Source of the DNA: Trochalopteron elliotii
Lineage: Eukaryota; Chordata; Aves; Passeriformes; Leiothrichidae
Reading direction: 5' to 3'
Assembly: GCA_024734555.1 (NCBI GenBank)
Contig: JANPWX010000061.1
Location: forward strand, 774,653 to 838,652
DNA: 64,000 bases
Below the pieces are notes generated by a model, which saw only the letters and a list, made by a program, of their open reading frames with translations, searched no databases and had not been told where the DNA came from. A program made the position numbers and the translations under genes. Within the stretch, counting starts at the first letter, position 1. Each line of letters begins with the position of its first letter. This document shows positions 12,301 through 27,300 of the stretch, one piece after another.

Positions 12301-15300
12301 TAGTGTCATGTCTGATAATTGCAGTCTTCCTACCCTTTCTATTAAAAACAAAATATTAAAAATCTCTACAGCTGCCCCAAATTTTGGCCCTGCCCTTGTG
12401 ATGAAGATCCCTTGCTCTGTTCACAATCAGAGGCAATGAGCTGCAGAAGGAGCATTCACAGACACGTGGAACATCATCAGCTCTTAAGAATCAGAAGGGA
12501 AGGGGAGGAAATCTCCCAAGTGGAAAACAAAGCTGCTCTCTGGTCTCACGATGTCCAGCACTTTCATCCATTCACTTCAACTCACAACACACCATTCTCC
12601 CAGTCTATTGATTTTCCTTCTCTTGTCAACTTCACACATCTCACAGTATTACTTTTCTGGACACAAGTGAGCAAATGACAGCATTGTATTCAGCTTTTTG
12701 ATTTTAACAGGAGAAACTATGATAAGTACTCAAGCTTGTGAACCTCTCAACTCTAGTATCAACTTTTCTGCTTTTTCAACAGTCAATTCTGATAATTTCT
12801 CATTCAGTTTCATGCCCAAAAAAAGGTTGAACTAATTGATTATAAAGAATTTAGGCAAAAAAAACCCCATTACAAATATTCATATTAAAACTGAAGTTGT
12901 AAACACATTTTGAGACGTTATAGAAAGCAAATGGGAACCTAAAGTAGTCATTTAAACAAAAACAAAAACCAAAACAAAACCAAAACAAAACAAAACAAAA
13001 AAAAACACACCAAAAAACACATGAATGGAAAACAAGATCACGTGAAAAGATCTACTTGCTAAGCAGAGCAGTTGCTGGACACATGGTCTCTGACACTAAA
13101 GCTACCAGTGCCAGAAAATTAAAGAATCCAGCTGCACTGTAATTATATTTTCATCTGGTCACAGGCTGCTACATCCTAATTTTGGTTTTCTTTTTTAGCC
13201 TCTACTTTGATATCCAATTGAACTCCATGTCCATTTCAGAAACCAACAAGATTTCTGGCAAGGAGGTGAAACATCTTTTAGGAGGCGTCATGAACAGTGG
13301 CCTACTAACACATTGGGGAAGGAGCACATGCTCCCATGTACAGAATGAAATCCTGATTGCTGCTGAAGGTGTTTACCTTCTTCAAACACCACAATCCTCA
13401 GACAGCTACAAGAAAGCTCCCCAAATTATTTTTCCCTCCTTACAAATACATGGTAAAACAGAAATAGCCAACAGCATAGCACGCTCCCAGAAAAGGACTG
13501 AAGAAAATACTTACAAATCTAGAGGAGTTGTCATTCCGCACAGTTTTGGCATTTCCAAAAGCTGGAGAAAGAGAAAAACAAATACAACAAGCAAATCTAT
13601 CAGTAAAAAAAATTTAAATGCTAAAATATCTAGGTCTGCTTATATATTTAAAGGAATTATAGGCTTCTGAGAAACAATGCTCTGTTCATTGTATGGGCAT
13701 CAGTCCCTGGGGTCAGAGTATGAGAGACATGATCACAAATTACAAAAACCTATGGAAGTCCAAAGAAGTTTTGTCTCAACACTTTCCTTGTTTAAAAAAG
13801 CTAAAGAAAAATATACAAGAGGAAATGGCTCCAAAACAAAACTGTACCCATATTAAGCATACATCTTTGGGGTTTGAATCAACAAATTCATAATTTCATT
13901 ACCCAGATAACTTTAAATACAGGAAATACTTCTTCCTTTTCATTTCAGAGAAAGAAATGAATCCTAGATCCCAGAGTATGTTAAAAGCTGGAGACCAGAA
14001 GTGAGGAAATTACAGAATGACACTTAAAAATTGTTTGCATAGGACAGTTTAATCAATGCTTTGAAATGGATTTATTTACACCATTTCAACTCATTAATCC
14101 TACCTCAAGCTGAGTATTAATCAGCTGAAATCAGATTTACAACGAAAGTTTGTCTTTAGCTTGATCTAAACTTTCTGAATAGCTTTCTGAATAGTTTGGT
14201 TTGAATTTCTTCAGTTCAAGTTTTATGACAATGAAAATTCTCTGAGGAAGGACTTCCCAGGGCTGCATTCAGATGGAGAGCCACCATCTTAGAGCATGGG
14301 CAGGACAAGAACTCAGACTGGAGGACAATTCAAGCTTAAAGCTCACACATTGTCCAAGCACATGGAGTCAAACAGGAGTGTCTCCTCCATCATTAGGTAC
14401 AGCACTCCTACTTCCAACAGGAGACTTTATTTATCCCACTATTTATTTACATAGCATATATATAGTCGAAGATCAAGTCAAGTCAATGGTTTTTGGACAG
14501 AAATAAATACATGCCTTTAGGCTTCCACAAACTGCATGAGTAGACTTATTCTCGACCAAAGAACTAGAGCCAAAATGAAAAGTTTGTTGATCCTAAAGGC
14601 CAGCATAAGTGAAAGAATTGTTTTTAAAATCTTTATGCCCTGCAATAAATCATCTTTTCAACAACCAAATCTCTGAGCTGCATTTTCTTAAACACAGTGC
14701 TGAACAGTAAAGTCATTTATAACTGCATGGAGTCAGGCACAAATGTTCCATTATAAAGCATGAGACACATTCCTTGGTTTTCCCTAAAGTTCATTGTTTC
14801 TAAAAGTTAATTTACAGTAGCAACTGTAGTTTAATAAAAATAATCCCGTAAGATAAATTATGCATATGTAACATTTACGTCATTTTCTTGCACTGCAGTT
14901 TGAATGAAACAGAACTACATAACCAAAGAAAAATAAATCTAACCACAAATGCTTAATTTTTGTCTAAAACCTATATAAGCAGCCAGGCTTGCTCAGTTTT
15001 TATTCCTTATGGAATAAGCCAGTGTCCAACCTTCAAAAAAAAAAAAAAAAAAAAAAAAAGCTAAACAGGCATTACCAGCACATCAAGTAGAACAAATAGC
15101 ACCTTAAAATGATAAGGCAATCTTCAGTAAGCTTAGTTGATTCCTCTTGCATTGAAACAAAGCTTCACAAACCAACAAGAAGTCAAACCCATTTGGCAGT
15201 CCCTGGGGAGCCATCTAGATTGGCAAGACAAGCCTCTGTACCCACCATGCCATTTCTGTCTATATCTGAAATCTGCTTCTGAAACAGTGATAAAACAACA

Positions 15301-18300
15301 CAGCTCTTCTCTGTGAACCCAAAACAATGGAGGGTTGCAATCCCCCTGTTCAGCTTTAAGGGGAACACGGCCCATCGTCAAAGAAAGGCTTATCCAGCAC
15401 TTCAATTATTCTTAAATGTCAATATTTCATCCTTTCTTTGCAAGCCTTGGCTTACAATTTCTGGTTTGTGTACAAAGACCATGTTTTAACCATCCAGTTC
15501 TCCAATTTCTTGCATTCTCTTTCCTTTTTTTTACTTTTCCCTCTGTTCTCACTTTCAGAGTCCTTATCCCCTATAGACTCCAACTCATCACATATAAGCA
15601 AGGCAATAAACACAATGTTGACACTCAACAGTCTTTACAAACACCACATATGATCTGGCCATAAAACAAAATTGCCTTTTGACAACTGACTTTGTCTCAG
15701 CACCACACACAACAGCTTTGAAAATTCTGGGAAAGACTGAGCCAGGAATTGACACAATAGATCTAAATAAGTCAATGCTCACCAAGGAACTTCTGAAGGC
15801 AATTATTAGACAATGGGACAGAACTGCAAGCTTTGAGCATCATATATTCTATCTTCAGGGAAAAAAAACAGATCCTGTTTTGGCAGCCAACATCTTTAAA
15901 TTAAAATTACTAATTAAAAAAAATAAAAGTCTTTCATGGGAGAGAAGGAATGGCAGTTGTCAGGAAGAACAGGCCAAGAGTCACCAGACCCAAGAAACAA
16001 TAAATCTCAGGGAACAACAGGCATGCATATGGATCAGCTTAGTATTTTCTAAGATCCATTTCTTCAACCTTTTTTTTTTCCTAAAAGAGAAATAATGCCT
16101 TACAGAGGTTGTTTGTTTACTAAAGACTATAATAATAAGATTTGGAAGGAAATGAATCAGAGGGATTGAAGTCAAGTCTTTTGATACAGACAAATATCAT
16201 CAAGGCAGGGTTAAGAAGGCCAAGCCTTCCGAGAGCAGCAGGAGGAGGCTGGGAAGTATGACCTAACTTCCTGAGCTCTTCCTTCATGAAGGAAACCATT
16301 TTCTTCTCAAGAAAACCTACACACAGCTGAAGAAAACCTTGCAGATGTATTCACATAAAGCATCTCCTATAGTTTTGGACACCAAATAACAATGAAACAC
16401 CATCAGACACAATTTTCCAAACCAACTCAGCTGGAACACCAGTACACACACAGGTAATATGCTCGCACATACTCTGAGATTCTTACCTTCAAGGACTGGA
16501 TTGGATTGCAAAAGTTGTTCTTTTACTTGATTAACCTCTGCCCCTTTTCCACACACAGCAGCTACATATGACATGACAAGTTTGCTTGCCTCTGTGGGGG
16601 AGAGCCAAATAAAACAGTGATAAGCATTGGCAAAAAGGCCACAATATGATTTTACAGACTAAATCTCCATCACAGTTTCTCAACGCCAGACAGGAACTGT
16701 GAGCACATTCATTACAGTTTTCTGATGCATGGTTGTACCATCTGGAAATGCAGAAGGAGCACACCCTGCTCTGAGACCCATGCCATTACATCAGCAATTC
16801 TCTTGATTTAAATACCTAGAGCCTCTACCCAAGTTAAAAAAAAGCCACCACTGGATACAGCACATTACCTGCTCCTTTTTCATTTAGCCTCAATAAGAGG
16901 CACTCTTCAAGGGAAGAACATTATCCCCAGCTGACACATTGGAAATGTTTTAAGCTAGCCTGAAAATAAACAGGCTCAGGCAGTTTCAAGACACAAAATT
17001 CAATCAGTTTATATCAGCAGATACACAACAAGTGCAAACATACAACACTTGTACACATGTAATTACAACTATAAGCTGCAAGCAGCTGAGTAACTCCAAC
17101 ATCACATAACGTGCTGCAGTCTGTTTGAAAGTAAAACCAACAGAGAAAGTGAAGCATTCGTTTAAACAATAAAACTAATTTGGAGGTCCTTTTAAGAAAG
17201 TCTGGAACAATTTTTAGACTCTCAGAGCTGGGTTCATATGGGTGTTAATCACCCACGACAGAAACAAAGATTAGATAATCCATCCAACCCTTATGTTTTT
17301 GCTGGTCAGGAAAAAGCAGCTAAAAAATGATTTTGTTTATAAAGAGAGTATGTGATGGTTACCATGATGCAAGACAGTAAAATTTGAGGCAATATTGCCT
17401 GATATACAATGTAATTACTAACAGCTGGAAACCCTATCAATTCAAGACTGTGGTCATATAAAAAATCATTACATTACATTTGTAACAGATATTCAGAGAT
17501 CTGTTACAAATTCAAGGGTCTCATTTCAGGAAAGAACTGACAGATGAGACATTATCCCTTGGATTTTGATTTTTCCTATTTAACCAAATTTGTTTGTTAG
17601 CATTATATTACTATGCCACGTTGTAGAGGATACTGAGCAAACCTGCCACACAGGAAGCAAGCAGGCAGCAAAAACTACAGGTGTGTTCAGAAGGCTCTCA
17701 TCTCCTTTATTTGTGCCTCAAATCCAGCTCTCATTTTTGACTCTGCTCCCTTCAGAGCTTGAAACTACCAAATTATTTAATTTGAAATATTTCCTAAAAC
17801 AGTCAACATCTTTAAGCACAGGCACTCAGTCACTGAGAGAAACATGCACTGAAGCAGCAAAAAAAGCTATTATAATAGTTTACCCACAACGACTTCAATA
17901 CCGGCTTTGAACATCATCAAAAGAAAATAAAGGCCCTTTCTTTTATTAGGAACTCTGGCCCAAGAAAGACATCAGGAATGGAATTATCACCCTAACATTT
18001 CAAAACATTTAAATACACCACTTGTTCTGGTGATGCACCATGTTTTCTTGCTCAATGTTACTATCCGTTAACATTAAAAACATGCAGAGAAACAAGGACA
18101 AAATTGGCAGTAAATAAAAAGACCCAACTGATGACAGTTCAGGTTCAGCTCTTCCAGAGCAAAAATGTCAAATATTCTGGCTACCAAAAATTCAAAACAC
18201 AGTTATTTAGTGTATCTGTACTAAGAAGTTTGTTTCCTTAACCCCAGGAACTTCCTACCCTCTCCGCCCCCTACTTTGTACTTACCTTTATAAAAAAGGA

Positions 18301-21300
18301 ATAATTCATATTATTTTCAATATGGCTATAAAAATTACAGAACAGTCAAAATCTCTATACAAATCTAAATCAATTATTTACACATAGAGAAGCTCACCAA
18401 CTCAACCTCTGATTCACCTTTCAAATGAATAAGTCAATAATATGTGTACCTCAGTTGTATGAGGTGCTTGATAATTCACAGTTCATGAGGAAATCAAGAC
18501 ATTAAAGACCACCAGTACAGGACTCTTTGCTCAAGTCTGAACTTCTAGACAGAACCTCAAATAGTCACATTAATAAGAACTTGGGTTTTTAATCTACATT
18601 TCTACTGAACATGTTTTCCTGTCGTCAAACTGTAAATAAGGATTACAAAACTTCAAGAGCTTTCAATTGGATGCCAGTAATCAAAGAGCACTAAAGATGA
18701 TGCCTATATTTTTTATGTACAAAAAAGTCTTAGAAAGCAACTTCTTGTTACCTACTTTAAGTCTTGCTCAGAATAAGCACACAAAGCCCCACATATTCTC
18801 AGATGCAAAGGAAAAATCTCTCAAATTACTTGGAAACAGATGTATCCCTTCCTACCCACTGTCTCTTTTGCAAGTCACCTCTGTTTTAAATTGCTATCTT
18901 TGAAAATAACTGGCTTCCTTCTTTTTTAAGGTCTACCTAAAATGTACTGCAGTTATGCAATCTCACTTGGTTTCTAACCTTCCAGTTTAAAAACTAGCAG
19001 TCATTTTCAAGGAAATGTCAGCTTTGCCTAAGAAACTCAGTGTTCTGGCACACAAGCCAATCTTAGCACTGCAGCAGAGCACAGTGTGCAAAAGGCTGAT
19101 AAAATTTCCAAAGTAATCAGATACAGTTATTTATTTTCCTTAGATAAATAGCATAATCCAGTTCTTAAAGGCATGTATTTATTGAGAGACAAGTGGAAGT
19201 ATCAAAAGCTAGATAGAAAAGCTGAGCTAGAAAACTCAGCATTCAGTTTCCCACGTCTTCAAGTTTCCCACCAGGACAGCCTAAATGCTCTCTGGCCCTT
19301 GCAATACTCTTATGACAAGTCAGCATTACTTTGGGACAATTCTGGATACTGATGAGGACACTGTGCTAACATGACATGGCACTTCAACGTGGTGACAGTG
19401 TGAAAAAAAACATTTATGTGAGTTCACAGCTGCAGCAACAAGCGTGGCAGCACTCACTTTCTGCAATGGCCAGACACAGGGAGTTACTGACATCAACTCT
19501 CACCGACTCCAGCTTCTCTTTGCAAGACTCTCAACCCTGAATGTTTTAAAATCAGATCCTAACTGCCCCTTACCTGTTTTCCCAGCTCCACTCTCTCCTG
19601 TAATAAGGATGCACTGGTCTTTGTCCTGATCCCTTAAAGACCTGTAAGCTTCATCAGACAGAGCAAAGCTGCAAAGAAAGAAAAAGCCAATTGAGAATTA
19701 GAAAAAGAATCCAAACTACCAAACACTGACAACAATTAAAACTGTCCTTCACACACCCAGGAAGAAAAAAAAAAACAACAAAAAACAAACACTCTCCAAG
19801 CGCTAATGTTCCACAAGTGGTGAAGTGTTCACTTTTCAGAATATAAAGAACCACAGAAGCAAAATGGATACTTTTTCTCAGAGGCTTACTTGGACCTCCT
19901 TCAGGAACAAGCAAAGATAATCTTGAAGTTTTCATAAAGATAGCAAAGTCAAAACAAAATAACAGAATTTTAGGGAAGTGAAGCTATCTTTCTTCATTGA
20001 ACAAAGTGTCATATTCTGCACTGAAAAAATGTCAGTGCAACATCAGGGCATGGTTTGTCTGAAGATGTCTCTAAGATAAAGGAAAGAGGAGAACCCTGAG
20101 CAATAATTACACCATATGCCACAAATTCTACTCAGTAAGAAGAAATCTCACAACCTTATAAAACACTGAGCTTTTTAAACCTTTGCATATAGCTGGACTT
20201 GTGCATGAATATGCAAAAATTATTTCCCACTAACTGTTCTTAACCCAGTAAGTGAGATGTGATGTAGGGAACCTAAAGACTGTAATAAGAACCAACAGAT
20301 TTCCTGTACCAAAAAAGTCTTTTCCTGGAGCTCAAAATATCATGACCCTGAAACTCCTGGGCTGCAATTTGAATCCAGATGTGCTCTGCTGCCATGCAGC
20401 AACATATACTTTGGAGAAATGCAGATGTTTTACTTATATTTAGTTTTCTCTAGAAGTAATTTTGAGACAGAATATAGATTTTCTTTTAACTGCATTTTTC
20501 AGTTAATGGATTCAAGTACTCTGGAAACTAAACACTTTCCCCTTGGAAAAACTTAAACAAGTAGTATCTGACAAAGTACATAAAAGCAAAATCCAAATAA
20601 AAAGGCACACATGCATAACCCAATTAAAGAAAAAATATGATATCCAAACACAGCATATTTTTACATGAAATAAACAGTTGTTCAACAGACCAAGAGCTTT
20701 GTTAGATTACTGCATCTAGTAAAATATTTAGCGTTTATATATATCCAAAAGTGGATATTGTTTATTATTTACAGCAAACAAACTGTGTATGAAAAACAGA
20801 AATGAACTCTCAGGTCAACATAAGATGCAGAGACGTTGCAGGTTCAATGCACTTTTTAGAAACTTGATTCTCTATTCTACAACAGTTCAGGAGCTTTGCA
20901 TTCAGCTGATAACAGCAAACAGATCGAGTATTTGTTTTGAACAACATAGCTATATACAGTGCTTTTTTTTCCACACACAACCACAGCTCCTTTTGCAGAA
21001 GAGCAAGCTCTTTGTCATGACACCAGTTATGGGAAGCAGGAACAACACAATGCAAGCAGTGAGAGCCACACAGGGCCTCTTCTAGAGGTTCCTACTGCTG
21101 CAGTTTCAGAGCTTCAAATATTAAACCTACATATCCTAAAATTACTCCATACTTATTGCTACCACTGTCCCTTAGCTTCAGGCTTCTCTCCCTGAAATGT
21201 TTATGACATGTTGTCTCCAATTTATCATCAGGTGCATGTGCAACACCGTTTTTTCTACTTCCTCATCCCTCACCTGTATTAGACTCATCTCACCTTTTCT

Positions 21301-24300
21301 TATTTGGGTTTTGGTTTTGTTTGTCTGTTTGGCTTTATGGCCACACCACGTTACCAGCCCAGCCACCCTGCAGGAAACCCAGGTAACCAAGTGAGGGGCA
21401 TTCTGAAAGATTTGGAAATTGGGGAAATGGTGTACCTTGCAGCTCCTTTGCTCCTAAGCAATAACACCCTCCCCTCCCTCTCCAGGGCCTGCCAAGGATG
21501 CTCATGCCATCGTTTCCCCTTTTTGTGTCCCTCCCCTCTTCTCTCCTGCAGCACATCTGCCTGCCCAGCTCCATCACCCGCCCAGGGCTCCACCTCTCTC
21601 ACTGCTTTTCTCCAGCCTGTTTCGTCCAAAGCACTAAATTACAATTCTCCTCTCTGCACAGATGGCTGGAGCATCCACTTAACACCCGTGATCAAAGGTC
21701 ATTAACTCCTTTTGATACATATCCCATTGAACCCGGAGCAAGGCTGATCTCTCAAACCTTGATACTGCTGTGCTGATTGAAGCATTTGAACTCAGCAGTT
21801 CAGCTGGAGGTGAAAATGTGTTTACGAGAGAGTAGCAGGCTGTAATGTTTTTAGCATTACAACAAAGTCACATTGTGATGTGGCCAACATGCTGGAGAAC
21901 TAGCAAAAATAGATATAAAATATTCTGCTGCTGCTGCGAGACCATGACACAATTTCTGGCACCCATTTTACTGTTTGGAATCCAAACTACAGTAGCAATA
22001 ACACTTTACCAGACTCTGTTACAGGACATATTTAGGAAATTAATAATATTTGTTGACTGTTGCTGCAGATATATTTGCAATTTGAAAAGTACAACAGCAC
22101 TCAGAAAAGCTTATTCTGGCACAGATTGCCTTTCTTTTTGCAAAGAAAAAATTAAAAGCAACAGGATGAAGATGAAAGAAATAAACTGCACTGAGCATTC
22201 ATGGGCCACATGAGACAAACTTTTACAATAATGCTGTGATTTCCACAGGTTTGACTGGGGGAAACTGTCTTTCAGCAAGAAGATAAGACTGAGATGTTTT
22301 TCGAATTTACAGACTGGATGGCTCATTCTGTGCCTCTTGTCCTTCAAACAATCTTGGTCATCAACAAGTTTTTCACTTTTGAAGCAATTTTCTTGGCAGT
22401 AGTTTCACACTGCAAAATGAAATCAGCATCAAGCACAGAGGAAGTATTCTCTGTTGATATACTGAGTTATGAGTTAATCAGCTTAGTACCCATTCATCTT
22501 TTCTAATACACTGAATTTGTTTCTCAACAGCTCCTGTCAAAATGTATTTTACTGCTTGATGTATTTATTAAGTCTGCCTGCACTGCATAGTTAAAGACAC
22601 CAAAACATGCTTTTTCTCCTTCCTCCACAGAAAAACTGAGAGCCTAATACTGCAATGAGGTTTTTGAAGTTGGAGGAGAGAGGGAGATTTCATTCAGTTC
22701 TGGTTTAATCCAATCTAGTCAGAGATTTCCTGCATTTTCTCCAATCTACACAACCCAGAAAGCCTAGTACTCCACCAGGGTATCAAATATTATCTACTAC
22801 AGACAAAAAAAAAAAAGTCAACTTTCAAAAATTAATTCAATTTCAAAGAGGCTTTGCATAAGTACTCATCAAAAGTGACCCAGTCAAAGTGTTGTAAAAT
22901 CTACCACTGATGTTTCAGCCATTGTTCCAACAATCCAATTGAAGGAGGAATAGGCAAAAGTCTATTTCAACAATTAAGACTTGTCTTTCTGGCACTGCCA
23001 AAGAGCAATAGCACATTTATGTCAGTCTGAACAAAGATCCTTATCTCAAAGGAAAAGATAGATCTATTCAGATGTCACCTTGACTTTCATGGCACCACAT
23101 TACACGTCACAGTCCTTCCTATCTACTATCAACATCTATTTTTACAGTAACAGAAAATCCAAACAAAAAAAACTTTGAGTCTTTTAGTTCAAACTCTATC
23201 TGATTAAAAAAAAATAGAATTTCATGCTATTTCCTATTTGCTTAAAAAATAATTTCATTTAAGGTCATTTAAGTTTAACACATATTAAGGGTCTATAGAC
23301 CACAAAAAATCCTAGCCTTTTCCTTTTAGCAAGATGAAGAGACATGGCTCTGTGAAGTCAACATTTGTAACCATGGATTTAAACCACATACTACTCTTCA
23401 GGCCACCTCACAATTACAGAGTCTAAGTAAAATTTTAGAATAGTTTAAAAAGCAGTTATAAACCATGTGTTTCGAATTAGCTGATGAGTGCGTCAGCAGT
23501 GTCAGTTACCATACCTTATAATAAGCTCTACTTTGATTTTTAGGTTTTCATGGAGGAAGATGACATTCTCTTACCACAACAAACACAGAAATATTTCCTG
23601 AAGTTCTCTTTTAGTTGAGACTTAAGTATAGAAGCAATTTGAAATCGAAACGCCGCCCACACCTAGCTCAGTAAGAAAGCTCTGCTCTTTTATAGCACGG
23701 CCTGCTCAGCCACAAGCTCCAGATGGTCAGATCTGTCACAAAGTCCTAACACAAAAATTTAACAAAGGGAAACAGCATAGCCCTCCAAGGAAGATTTCCA
23801 AAGGGCTCTGGCAATTTTCAGCATCTCAACAGCACCTCTGTGCTTAAGCATTACACCGGGGTCAGGAAGAGACAGGAGCGAGGTTCCCACCTGCTCACCT
23901 TGAAACAAGCAGCAAGTGCTGCATTTGAACACTCCAGATTGCACCCACAATTACAAAAGCCATAAAAAACCTCATTCTTATAGTCAGAGACTCCCTTCAG
24001 AGGAACAGCTTTTCTACCATCTTTTTCCTTTAAGCCAAACTCACCAGGATCAGTATTTGCCAGATACTGGTATTTCTTTGTGCTATCATTTTCATTTTCC
24101 TTAGCCTTCTCAGTTAAAAGTAACTAGTTAATACTATTTTAAATTCTCTCCAATTGCTCCTCTCATGCACTTATAGAGTCAATTCACTTCTTCACCAGCT
24201 GTTGCTTTGACTCAGAGATCCTTGGTCCACATTTCAGAACATTCATTGCTTCATCTTGGCTATTGGCTGGCAACTCGTTTGCTACTTTCAAAGGAAATGA

Positions 24301-27300
24301 AGAAAACCTCTCTTCTTGACTGTTCCAATTCCTCATGAAGCAGACTCCTGGTACCAGGGCTCAACTGCTCAGGTACCATTTCTGCCCAAATGTGTCTAAA
24401 CACACTGGCAGGATACTACAGGCCAATGCTTATCAAAAACTATATACCACGCTAGACTAAAAAAAACAGCAGTAATATGTAAATTGTGCATGCACTTTTA
24501 ATATAAATTTTACACTAAATGTAATTTAATTACTTCAAATTTACTTAAGAGCATCATTTAATTACCTTCCTTCTCTTTCTGAATGCAGAGAAGTGCTCAG
24601 TAGCAGGGTAACAGCAAAGAAATTATTTCTGTCTCCTGACATGCAGTGGGGAAAACATCAGAATTACGGTTTGTTTCAGTATGAAAATTCTAACAACCTG
24701 AGCAAGGAAGAGTCAAAGCTGATTTTATAAAGTGCTTTGAGGCTTTACATTGTAAATCATCACTATTTGCTATATATATTCCCCCACCCATTGAAGCTCA
24801 GTGGAAAATTCACCATTCAGGAAAAACCACTGTAAGAGATTATTTATAGTATTAGCTCATAGTGCAGAATCATTTAATTGCCCTAAGGATAAAAAGTGTG
24901 CTCCCATTTTCCATAATTACAAACTGTCTCATGTTCAGCACTTTGACACACTTGAAAAGAAAAGGTTGATTAGCCTGCCACTGGAGTGAATAAAGTAACA
25001 GCTGAATTGATGGAGCATCAGCTAGGACAGACCTTCACAGGCAAGCAGCTGCTCTTTCAAAAATGCCAATCAGGGAAAAAAATAAAACAAATTCAACCAC
25101 CAGGATAAAGAGGTGTGCTCAGACAGATGGAAAGCCTTTGCTCCTATTCATAACCTCCATTTTTATTTTCTTGGTGAGCACAGAAACCTGTTTTATCAAA
25201 AGCACTGTGTGGTAATACACACAGCAGAAGGGTACCTCCTGCACAGGCCTCCCAACTTCGTTATTCACATGAGCCACTGTCACATTATTAGAGGCAGAAT
25301 AAAGCCCAAAGCTGTGTAAATCAGCCCATCTGATTTGTAAGAAGCAGCCATCATTTACAGAAGGGAAGGGACAGAGAAAAAGCGAGGGGGGAAAAGGACA
25401 AAGCCATTCAATTTTCATGAGTAAAACACTTCAGTACACAAGCTAATATTAAGCCAGAGAGATTTATTTTCTGGTAGACTGGGAATATAATATAACCTCT
25501 GATGCTCATATATACACTGCAGGTTTAGCAGAAGATTGTCTCAGACCAATAATCTGACGTCTGGACAAAAAGAAAAAAAGTTCTTGCTGAAAATCTTGTC
25601 TTTCTCATACTGAAGCAGATTTAAGATGTGTTCAATGAACTTCAGCTCCAGGACCTCCCTACAGAGAGGTTCAGACAATGCTTCTTCCCAAAATATTGTG
25701 CCTGCACAACCTCCCAGCTCACCAAAGCCTGGTCCTTTTCCCTCTCACAGGATAGTACACATTTCCACTCTGAGGGATACTTTATCTGTTTTGATCACTT
25801 CCTTTTATTGTAGAGTAAAATAAAATAAAATTTTAAACCAACAGTGATCTTTCCCCAGCACTGTACAGAAAAGCCAAAAATGCAGCCATTGATTTTCTGC
25901 CTATTTCAACATCTAAGACATCTTGTTAGAGCTCACATTAATATGATGGAAAACAAGAAGTGCCTTTCACCAGGACCCTGTGACCCAGCTGTTGTCTTAT
26001 TTTCCTTCAACCAGTGCAAAACAGGATCTCTGCAGCTGAGGATGACCATGACCATGGCACTTGCCAATCCAGACTACAAAATAAAGTCTCCAAGTTTTAG
26101 CAAGCCTGATAAGCATGGCCACATCCCATCCCACGGCTCAGTCCTGTCAGCTGGCAGTGAAATACACATGAGGAGAGTGGCCTGGGCACGGGCCCAAGGT
26201 TGGGTCCTGCAAGAAGTGCAGGCTGGTGGCAGAGGGGAGCAGCAGGCAGAGCCCTGGTGCTGCAGATAACCAAGCCAACAGGCCCATCAGTCCCCTGATC
26301 CCCTGACATGTTTTCCATGGAACACCTGAGTACTCCAGGGCACACCAACCTGAACTGAGGTGGACCAGAGCCAGCTGTACACACCACAGACACCTGCAGC
26401 TGCACACAAACATGACTCGTGACTCTGCCTAAAGAAGGGAACTAAAATAGCAAACTCCTATTTGGAGCAGGTTCACGTCATCGAAGTGAAGGTACACATA
26501 GGTCAAGGTGGGGCAGGGAAGCAATTACCTCCTTGCTTTTCAGAAGAGCAAGCAGAGCTTTTCTTTTGGCTTGGGTTCCCTCTTGACCAGTCCCTTTGCC
26601 TTGAAATTACATCATGGATGGCACATAACCATCACCTCTTCAGCCATACTAACACTCTGTGGATTCAGTCCAGCACAAACCAGTACATCCCAGTCCCACA
26701 GCATTAACCAGATGAGTCTGTCACCAAACACTCTCTCACCCTAAACACCAGGCTGTGCTACCCAAGCTCCTACACAGTCACACAGGAGGACACAGACAGG
26801 CCTCCCACACACCTACCCTAAGTCAGTCTGCTGTCACATGCACTGCCAAAGATTTCAAGTTTCTTGAGGTGAAAGGCATTTCTGTTTAAAAAAAATCAGT
26901 AATTTTATTGGGCTGGGATATCCTTGAAGGGAAGTACAGGAAGTGTTCTCTATTGTTTCATCAAAAATCAGATTTAATTAGATGTTTATTTGCTAGGATG
27001 AATTGCAGGCTTGATTTAATGACTGCCTAAACCAGCCAAGTCCTTGCAGCCTGTGTTCTTACTGCAAAACTATAGGCTGAAGGTTCCTGGTAGCCACATT
27101 TTACATCAGAACCTGATTTTTCCCTGAACTGCCATCCCAAATGCTCTACAGGAGCCTGCAGACATCAGGAGAGAAGCAGATTCATGGCACAGCAGAAACG
27201 CTGATGGCAAGCTCCTCATTTTTCTCCACAGACCTTCTGAAGCTTCCCAGTCCCTGAGGCTGGGCCTGCAAAATTTGGAATTTATTACACTTCCCTGGTT

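Larger units (their letters stand above)
10867..13514 (-). other. MYO1B intron between coding exons 5 and 6
   Basis: A 2.6 kb intron. It contains a CpG-rich block (11221-11510), a CR1 LINE 3' fragment (about 11697-11874) and a CAAAA-type simple repeat (12955-13020). The rest is AT-rich and unremarkable. Confidence 0.85.

Noticed and set aside
13182..13670. A 162-codon open frame on the plus strand.
   Set aside because: It covers MYO1B coding exon 5 on the opposite strand and has no family resemblance. It is a shadow of a real exon plus intron.
15000..15060. Poly(A) run considered as the tail of a processed pseudogene.
   Set aside because: The sequence upstream has no coding resemblance, polyadenylation-signal context or flanking duplication. 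A simple homopolymer is the simpler explanation.
26097..26413. Overlapping open frames in a GC-richer intron patch on both strands.
   Set aside because: The products are low-complexity (Cys, Leu, Ser and Pro rich), overlap each other and resemble no protein. No splice or promoter context.
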